Under the pieces are notes generated by a model that worked only from the letters and a program-made list of their open reading frames with translations, made no database searches and was not told the origin of the DNA. A stretch of 5,645 bases of DNA from CAJPSE01 sp963514535 (GTDB taxonomy: Bacteria > Synergistota > Synergistia > Synergistales > Aminobacteriaceae): the NCBI GenBank assembly GCA_963514535.1, contig CAUPUB010000124.1:1-5645 (forward strand), written 5' to 3'. Made by a program: the position numbers and the translations under genes. Shown here piece after piece: positions 3,101 through 5,645 of this stretch. Position 1 is the stretch's first letter; the number at the start of each line of letters is the position of its first letter.

Positions 3101-5645
3101 ACGTCGAATATAAACGTTGTCGCATCAGGGTATCCAGCGCCCAATATCTGCGCTCCGTGCCCCTCTTCCGCATGCCTTACGGCCCCAACATTGGCGCGTA
3201 TCTCCCCGGCGGCGATACCTGCCGCCTTCGCCACATCTTCATCGATCCGCCCCAGCTCTGTCGATCCGTCCGGTGTCAGCAACAGTTCGCTGCTGTCCGC
3301 CTCGTCGATGGACCGCCCCGACTCCGGGGTCAGTGACACCGACTCGATGACCTGTTCAGGCACGAGGTCACCCTCCGCCTTCAAGGTCCCCTCCAGAGCC
3401 CGGAGCCCGCTCGCTATCTCCCTCTGCTCCCGGTACGTCGCCTCCAGGTCTGCCTTGATCTGTTCGCTCTTTTTACGCAGCTCAGATGCTTCCCTCATGG
3501 ATTCTTGGAGTGCATCCATGTTCTCATCGGTGTATCTTGCCCCGGTTCGGATTATCCGCTCCGAGTGTTTTGCTTTTTTCTCAGCAGTCTCTGCTTCAAG
3601 GCTTGCCTTTTTATCTTCTTCCTGCAAGGTCTTCTGCAGAATGGCCAAATATTTTCTGCGGTCCTTCAAGTACGCCTGTGCGCCCTCGACGCCCAGGCGA
3701 TCGATCAGGGCGTTCAGCGTGTCGGTGTTGACCTCCAGCAGCGGGGCAGGCTTCTTCAGCTTGCCGCCCTCGATGCCCCCCAGAAACGCGACAAGCCCAT
3801 TCTCGTCCAGCCCCAGAGCCTCGGCCAGCACGTCCAGGGGCAGGCCGCGTCCCTCGGCCAGGGCCTTCTTGGAAGTGAAATAGAAGCTGCCCAGCTTCTT
3901 CTTGAGTTCTCTGGCGGCCTCGTCGCCCATCAGGCGAACGAGCCGCTCGAAGTCCAAGCCGCCCTCCTCCCGGATATGGTCCAGCGTCTTGCGGACCTCA
4001 GCACGGGCGGCGCGTCCGATCTCGTAGGACTCCAGCTCGCTTAGCCAGCCGTCTACAGCTTCCGCTGCATTCTCGGGGATCTCTAAGAACGCCCACTCTT
4101 CTCTGCCTTCGGCGGATATTCGCTCCTGAGCCTCCCACTCCCGCATCTCCGCCTCGTGGCGCTGGATTTCCTCCTTGAGTGCCGCCTCCTCGATGGCCAG
4201 CTCCCGGACGGTAGTCTCCGCGTCGATCTCCTCCGGCATGGCCAGCAGGCGGTCGTAGACGCCCCGCATCTCGTCGGAGAGCTCGACCCCCAGTGCCTGC
4301 ACCACGTCATGATAGACCTCGATCATCCAGGCCCGCAGCCTGCGGAACACGCCCCGGAGCTCCTTGCTCGGGGCCTTGCCCTCGGAGATATAGACCTCGA
4401 ATCCCCTGGCGAAGAACTCATGCACCCTCGTCCTGGCTGCCTTGCGTACCTCGGCATTATCGGAGTCGAACTCCTCGCGGGTCACGCCTGCCTCCCGCAG
4501 GATGGTGTTCACGTCCTCGATGAGCTGCGGGTCCACGCCGTCGCGGCCGCTCAGTTCGTAGATCACCCGGAACATGTGGTGCGCCAGCTCGTGGAAGCTG
4601 GTACTCCGATTCGCGTTCTTGAAGAACTCGATCAGGCTCACGCCGTCGGGCCGGACCGTCAAACGGCCGGTGGTCTCCCCACCGCGCCCGGATACACCAC
4701 GGGGGGCCGTCCCCATCCGGGAAGTGCCCCCCGCTCTTTCAGCGCCTAGCCCTGCTGCTCTCCGGCCGCCGCCTGCTGCGCCCGTTTGGCCGCTTTCTCT
4801 GCCCTGTACTCCAAGCGTCCCTGATGGAATGCCTCCTCGCCTCTCTCGTAAATCTCCTCGGTCATGGGATATATCTTCCGTTCCTTCGACTTGCCTTCCG
4901 GGGAATACTGTGGTGTCGATCCTGCTGTAGCCATCCGCTATGCCCTCCTTCTTAACTCTCTCGAAGACCTCACGCGGCTTGTTGCTGTACTTGAAAGACG
5001 TTGCTGCGAGGTCCACGAACCGCCCCGTCTCCGCAAAACGCCTCAGGTTGCGTCCCGCCGCCACGTTGGGATTGATGTCCGCCATGTGGACGTAGACCTG
5101 GTAGCCCTTTTGACGGAGAGGGGCTATGTAATCCTTCTCCAACTTAGTGTAGTCACTCCCCACGATGGGGATAACAACGTTCCTGCCTTCGTCCGTGGCA
5201 CCCTCATATACCCTACCTACAATCCTCTTACTTTCCTCATGCACATACCCCGCGCCAAAGCCGTCGTCAAACTCCGGGATGAGCTTCTTGGCTTCGTCGC
5301 TGTCAATGAGCATGGATTTGTACTTGCTGGAGATGGGGTCTACAAGGGCGGAGGACTTGCCGCTGGCGGGCAATCCGATGATGATATCCGCCCTGCGGTC
5401 GTTTCTGACTTCCCCATTATAGACAGTCCGTTCTCTTCCGTCAACGACCTCCGTCACCGCGGAGCCGTAGCTCATGAGCTCGTCATAGACCTGCTGCCGG
5501 ATGGACTCGCGGTCCGGCATACCCAGCGTCGACCCCGTGGCCGTCCTGCTCCTCGCATCCTGAATCTCGGGGATGGCGTTGTACTCTTCCGCGGCGATGG
5601 GCTCTCCAGCCTCCAGCTTCTCCAGCGCCGCCATGTACTCCCCGG
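127..5645 (-). CDS. Giant phage polyvalent protein (zeta kinase, zincin protease, BECR-like nuclease, LPD38-like C-terminus), 5'-partial
   Basis: One uninterrupted frame runs from the right edge to a TGA at 127-129, at least 1,835 residues. Residue numbers here count from the ATG at 5634. That ATG is probably internal: the frame continues upstream (Gly-Glu-Tyr-Met) to the edge, and the only purine-rich stretch before it (GGGGAG) ends 3 nt away, too close for a normal ribosome binding site. Visible order: zeta kinase 38-250, Gly/Arg-rich linker 251-323, zincin 324-475, helical and coiled-coil 476-765, BECR-like nuclease 766-910, Pro/Ser/Gly linker 911-955, charged coiled coil 955-1130, and a long helical C-terminus 1180-1835. 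Several unrelated effector domains on one chain is the hallmark of phage polyvalent proteins. The gene sits just before a probable tail-fibre gene, so I infer a virion protein injected with the DNA. No signal peptide can be assessed because the true N-terminus is missing. The overall class is fairly sure; the function in infection is inference. Confidence 0.93.
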   Translation of the reverse strand, partial: GEYMAALEKLEAGEPIAAEEYNAIPEIQDARSRTATGSTLGMPDRESIRQQVYDELMSYGSAVTEVVDGRERTVYNGEVRNDRRADIIIGLPASGKSSALVDPISSKYKSMLIDSDEAKKLIPEFDDGFGAGYVHEESKRIVGRVYEGATDEGRNVVIPIVGSDYTKLEKDYIAPLRQKGYQVYVHMADINPNVAAGRNLRRFAETGRFVDLAATSFKYSNKPREVFERVKKEGIADGYSRIDTTVFPGRQVEGTEDISHDRGDLRERRGGIPSGTLGVQGRESGQTGAAGGGRRAAGLGAERAGGTSRMGTAPRGVSGRGGETTGRLTVRPDGVSLIEFFKNANRSTSFHELAHHMFRVIYELSGRDGVDPQLIEDVNTILREAGVTREEFDSDNAEVRKAARTRVHEFFARGFEVYISEGKAPSKELRGVFRRLRAWMIEVYHDVVQALGVELSDEMRGVYDRLLAMPEEIDAETTVRELAIEEAALKEEIQRHEAEMREWEAQERISAEGREEWAFLEIPENAAEAVDGWLSELESYEIGRAARAEVRKTLDHIREEGGLDFERLVRLMGDEAARELKKKLGSFYFTSKKALAEGRGLPLDVLAEALGLDENGLVAFLGGIEGGKLKKPAPLLEVNTDTLNALIDRLGVEGAQAYLKDRRKYLAILQKTLQEEDKKASLEAETAEKKAKHSERIIRTGARYTDENMDALQESMREASELRKKSEQIKADLEATYREQREIASGLRALEGTLKAEGDLVPEQVIESVSLTPESGRSIDEADSSELLLTPDGSTELGRIDEDVAKAAGIAAGEIRANVGAVRHAEEGHGAQILGAGYPDATTFIFDVLSGYEKIFRGSNGSLLLGKPLGDHHAIAAIELVNEDGVYRTKTGWVIREKALNKKELLFARSEPLATDPGAGVVSRTGPSEGREGTAPNARQKSNSGATVSPGKPDVNPMLSLSEAMRRGYAMAEKYTRAAFRAGRNEARERMQLLKQKLQERQKLKKEVNRLVKGINKMAGDSGIDCLFRDRIQAILEKYDLKKRRQEELDIRAELEEYLKENPEAADTMNTADLKYLGTRTLNDMTLDDLRTLKDQIEQLHKEGREALEARRAERREYQDRLADELAAPLLEKAKTLPQRIGAVKGPSDLDKLYVGTVKAQKEGEEDRHVGAVKGKAAALKDKINFKTLNPLRIFDLLDGGRGTREGAWVRGVYDPLNNAFDEEIRGKTRRKAAVAEKMADLGLSPEDLATRREVKGVPSIDGKGWKVEDLLSIYAAMQYETGRKEILFGNFRNLFGPGQWTLEAAEHAAGRCIQALTDEERAFAHVLFQDGRENFSRIQKVVAEEYNISLQQEELYMRHHVLEHDSNQGLSVLYEDDKLNDAKADAGLMGDLERGFIISRKNIPDGERKGIKLGMYSVWLSQVDDQEHMIAFVRPLRDIRAALTMKNPADPDMTLSKLIRETWGLEGWRAVVDYYNVMTQDESKLMRGLLDDEFGRITRNFIATRLVWNWVTYMRQVYSLPLVLPYSGWTSLMSSMAEAVRDGGDFLERVYEMAPEIAERKGDIWTAALRAHEGATGIYKEILDKGLAPIGWIDQIIAAVVFKAVYNAQRKNGASHDKAVREGKHVVALTQSASHAKDATRLMREKGAMKFFTIFTSDLAQAWGCVVYDIPAALKNGGKQKALALIATFAITKLLEQMVRDGGPDEWDDPWEWAKYVAASSTQNMLETVPLYGKVLSGAFDYAVHGGQFRSTSIPLYEGVRALTKGTRGAITAKDKEKAVFDLMDGVGLLTGGVPTVFIRRIWKIGEALSEGEYKEALKEAIGMRRDERRTRRKIWM
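130..2097 (-). other. C-terminal LPD38-like region of the polyvalent protein (residues 1180-1835)
   Basis: About 650 residues of mainly helical, Trp/Tyr/Met-rich sequence. Landmarks are 'FKTLNPLRIFDLLDG' (1183-1197), 'ETGRKEILFGNFRNLF' (1278-1293), 'RNFIATRLVWNWVTYMRQVY' (1497-1516), 'WIDQIIAAVVFKAVYNAQ' (1590-1607), 'ALTQSASHAKDATRL' (1626-1640) and 'MKFFTIFTSDLAQAWG' (1647-1662). A short hydrophobic stretch ALALIATFAITKLL (1680-1693; 556-597) could dip into a membrane. The last 15 residues are strongly basic. This composition and its place at the extreme C-terminus fit large polyvalent-protein-associated domain 38, common at the end of such phage proteins. I infer a role in packaging or ejection by analogy with internal core proteins; family assignment is from memory of the pattern. 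Confidence 0.5.
2245..2772 (-). other. Charged coiled-coil segment (residues 955-1130)
   Basis: After a Pro/Ser/Gly-rich linker the chain becomes very rich in Arg, Lys, Glu, Leu and Gln (for example RMQLLKQKLQERQKLKKEV at 987-1005 and LEARRAERREYQDRLADEL at 1105-1123). It forms long predicted helices with heptad-like spacing. It separates the effector part from the C-terminal virion-type region. It probably acts as a rod or an oligomerisation element; no catalytic motif is visible. Confidence 0.6.
2905..3339 (-). other. BECR-class (Barnase-EndoU-ColicinE5/D-RelE-like) nuclease-like domain (residues 766-910)
   Basis: The stretch reads 'LLTPDGSTELGRI' (786-797), a helix leading to EIRANVGAVRHAEEGHGAQI (811-830), a helix 'TTFIFDVLSGYEKIF' (839-853), a beta hairpin 'GSLLLGKP', a strand 'AIAAIELV', then 'YRTKTGWVIREKAL' (884-897) and 'KELLFARSE'. 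The pattern G-x-(I/V)-R-H-x-x-x-x-H-G, followed by a helix, strands, and a final Y/T/R-containing strand, matches the C-terminal nuclease-like domains of phage head and MuF-type proteins grouped as PBECR. Candidate catalytic residues are His821, His826, Tyr884, Thr888 and Arg893. An RNase activity is an inference from fold class; the exact subfamily cannot be fixed by eye. Confidence 0.55.
3340..4209 (-). other. Helical and coiled-coil spacer (residues 476-765)
   Basis: Residues 476-510 (RELAIEEAALKEEIQRHEAE region) are a charged coiled coil. Residues 545-620 contain a compact helical motif: 'GGLDFERL', then 'GRGLPLDVLAEALGLDENGL' (596-615). That pattern recurs in phage polyvalent proteins, where a basic segment precedes 'G-x-x-LD-x-xAe-x-lG'. 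Residues 635-670 (VNTDTLNALIDRLG, YLKDRRKYLAIL) form another small helical unit. Residues 668-755 return to long Glu/Lys/Arg-rich coiled coil. I assign no enzymatic role; carrier or oligomerisation function is inferred. Confidence 0.55.
4210..4665 (-). other. Zincin-like metallopeptidase domain (residues 324-475)
   Basis: The domain opens with a short strand (GRLTVRPDGVSLIEFF) followed by the active-site helix STSFHELAHHMFRVI. The HExxH motif is His348-Glu349-Leu-Ala-His352 (4579-4593), with a further His353. A later helix HEFFARGFEVYISEGKAPS (405-423) supplies Glu406 or Glu413 as the likely third zinc ligand. This helix, with its 'EGKAPS' turn and following amphipathic helix (LRGVFRRLRAWMIEVYHDV), is characteristic of the metallopeptidase found in phage polyvalent proteins. 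Such domains are thought to cleave host defence proteins or to process the polyprotein itself; neither substrate can be read from the sequence. Catalytic residues appear intact. Confidence 0.8.
4666..4884 (-). other. Low-complexity Gly/Arg-rich linker between zeta and zincin domains (residues 251-323)
   Basis: In the main frame this stretch is Gly-, Arg-, Ala- and Thr-rich (for example AAGGGRRAAGLG at 286-297) with no predicted secondary structure. Its wobble positions are much less G/C-rich than the flanking domains. It coincides almost exactly with the alternative 62-codon frame described separately. It could be a flexible tether and protease-accessible site between two catalytic domains. 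Confidence 0.6.
4746..4934 (-). CDS. Candidate overprinted small gene, 62 aa, inside the zeta-zincin linker
   Basis: This frame lies inside the giant gene, same strand, shifted by one base. ATG at 4934, TAG at 4746-4748, and an in-frame TAG two codons before the ATG, so the ORF is closed. An AAGGAGG (4944-4950) stands 9 nt before the ATG, ideal Shine-Dalgarno placement. Over the last 37 codons I count by hand 28 with G/C at the third position, against 16 of 37 in the main frame over the same bases. The product begins MATAGSTPQYSPEG and has a charged, probably helical second half (TEEIYERGEEAF, then EYRAEKAAKRAQQAA). A second ATG at codon 24 would give 39 residues. I do not recognise a family. 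It could be a true overlapping gene, a relic of a separate gene caught in a fusion, or chance; the Shine-Dalgarno and wobble pattern argue against chance. Confidence 0.4.
   Translation of the reverse strand: MATAGSTPQYSPEGKSKERKIYPMTEEIYERGEEAFHQGRLEYRAEKAAKRAQQAAAGEQQG
4885..5523 (-). other. Zeta-toxin-like P-loop kinase domain (residues 38-250)
   Basis: The Walker A loop is GLPASGKSS (residues 87-95, Lys93), after the hydrophobic strand ADIII. It is followed by LIDSDEAKKLIPEF (109-122), in which Asp111/Asp113 match the catalytic region of zeta toxins. Next come a VHEES motif (131-135), a strand NVVIPIVG (152-159), and the arginine segment GRNLRRFAETGRFVD (194-208). Arg195, Arg199 and Arg205 are candidates for phosphate-stabilising roles. 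Free-standing zeta toxins (PezT, zeta of epsilon-zeta) phosphorylate UDP-N-acetylglucosamine and block wall synthesis; other family members modify other substrates, so the substrate here is open. All main motifs look intact, so I expect activity. No epsilon-like antitoxin is visible in the window, though one could lie upstream. Confidence 0.85.
4944..4950 (-). promoter_or_regulatory. Internal Shine-Dalgarno for the candidate overprinted ORF
   Basis: AAGGAGG lies inside the zeta coding sequence (codons for Lys-Lys-Glu-Gly), with 9 nt between GGAGG and the ATG at 4934. It is the best-placed internal ribosome site I noticed in the giant gene. Lys-Glu-Gly is also common at this point in zeta domains, so the match may be driven by the protein sequence. 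Confidence 0.45.

Noticed and set aside
2999..3883. Plus-strand ORF of 294 codons
   Set aside because: Ser/Arg/Pro-rich shadow translation opposite the nuclease and coiled-coil region; no recognisable motif.
3505..4044. Plus-strand ORF of 179 codons
   Set aside because: Antisense shadow of helical spacer sequence; the product resembles no protein family.
4083..4310. Same-strand alternative frame of 75 codons in the zincin-coil region
   Set aside because: Arg/Ser/Trp/Cys-rich junk composition, while the main frame is clearly coding.
5632..5634. ATG at 5634 as the true start of the giant gene
   Set aside because: The frame is open to the window edge and the GGGGAG before it ends only 3 nt away; a start further upstream is more likely, although it cannot be excluded from 11 bases.
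1..5645. tRNA, rRNA, CRISPR array, insertion sequence or attachment site
   Set aside because: Almost every base lies in the giant gene, and I saw no direct-repeat arrays, inverted terminal repeats or tRNA-like cloverleaf in the short remaining gap.

Overview
The window is part of a tailed-phage or prophage virion-protein region, almost entirely filled by one giant minus-strand gene. The reading frame is open from the right edge (about 5645) to a TGA at 127-129, giving at least 1,835 codons. It looks 5'-truncated, because the frame stays open through the last bases and the first internal ATG (5634) has a poorly placed ribosome binding site. Base composition is high GC by eye (around 60 %), wobble positions are mostly G/C, and arginine codons are mixed (CGG, AGG, AGA, CGA). 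That suggests a phage of a high-GC anaerobe-type bacterium such as Synergistota or Desulfovibrionaceae, but the host is a weak guess. No host gene, RNA gene, CRISPR array or mobile element is visible.

The giant protein is a 'polyvalent protein' of the kind described in phages and conjugative elements (Iyer, Aravind and colleagues, 2017): several effector domains strung on one chain with helical carrier domains. In order (residues counted from the ATG at 5634): a zeta-type P-loop kinase (about 38-250); a Gly/Arg-rich linker (251-323); a zincin-like metallopeptidase with an HExxH motif (324-475); helical and coiled-coil segments (476-765); a domain that looks like the phage Barnase-EndoU-ColicinE5/D-RelE (BECR) nuclease class (766-910); more charged coiled coil (955-1130); and a roughly 650-residue C-terminal region (1180-1835) resembling the LPD38-type region that ends many polyvalent proteins.

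Downstream, after a 38-nt gap with a weak terminator-like hairpin and a very strong Shine-Dalgarno, a second minus-strand gene begins at 88 and leaves the window at its left edge. Its 29 visible residues resemble the start of a podoviral tail fibre or tail-adaptor protein. The order 'giant internal protein, then tail-fibre gene' recalls the T7 gp16-gp17 arrangement. I infer that the giant protein is packaged in the virion and delivered with the DNA, bringing kinase, protease and nuclease activities into the new host.

The most surprising feature lies inside the zeta-zincin linker. A second minus-strand frame (4746-4934, 62 codons) has a textbook Shine-Dalgarno, an ATG and better wobble-GC than the main frame over the same bases. 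The main-frame linker meanwhile reads like an out-of-frame translation. This is either an overprinted small gene or the remains of a separate gene absorbed when two neighbouring genes fused.
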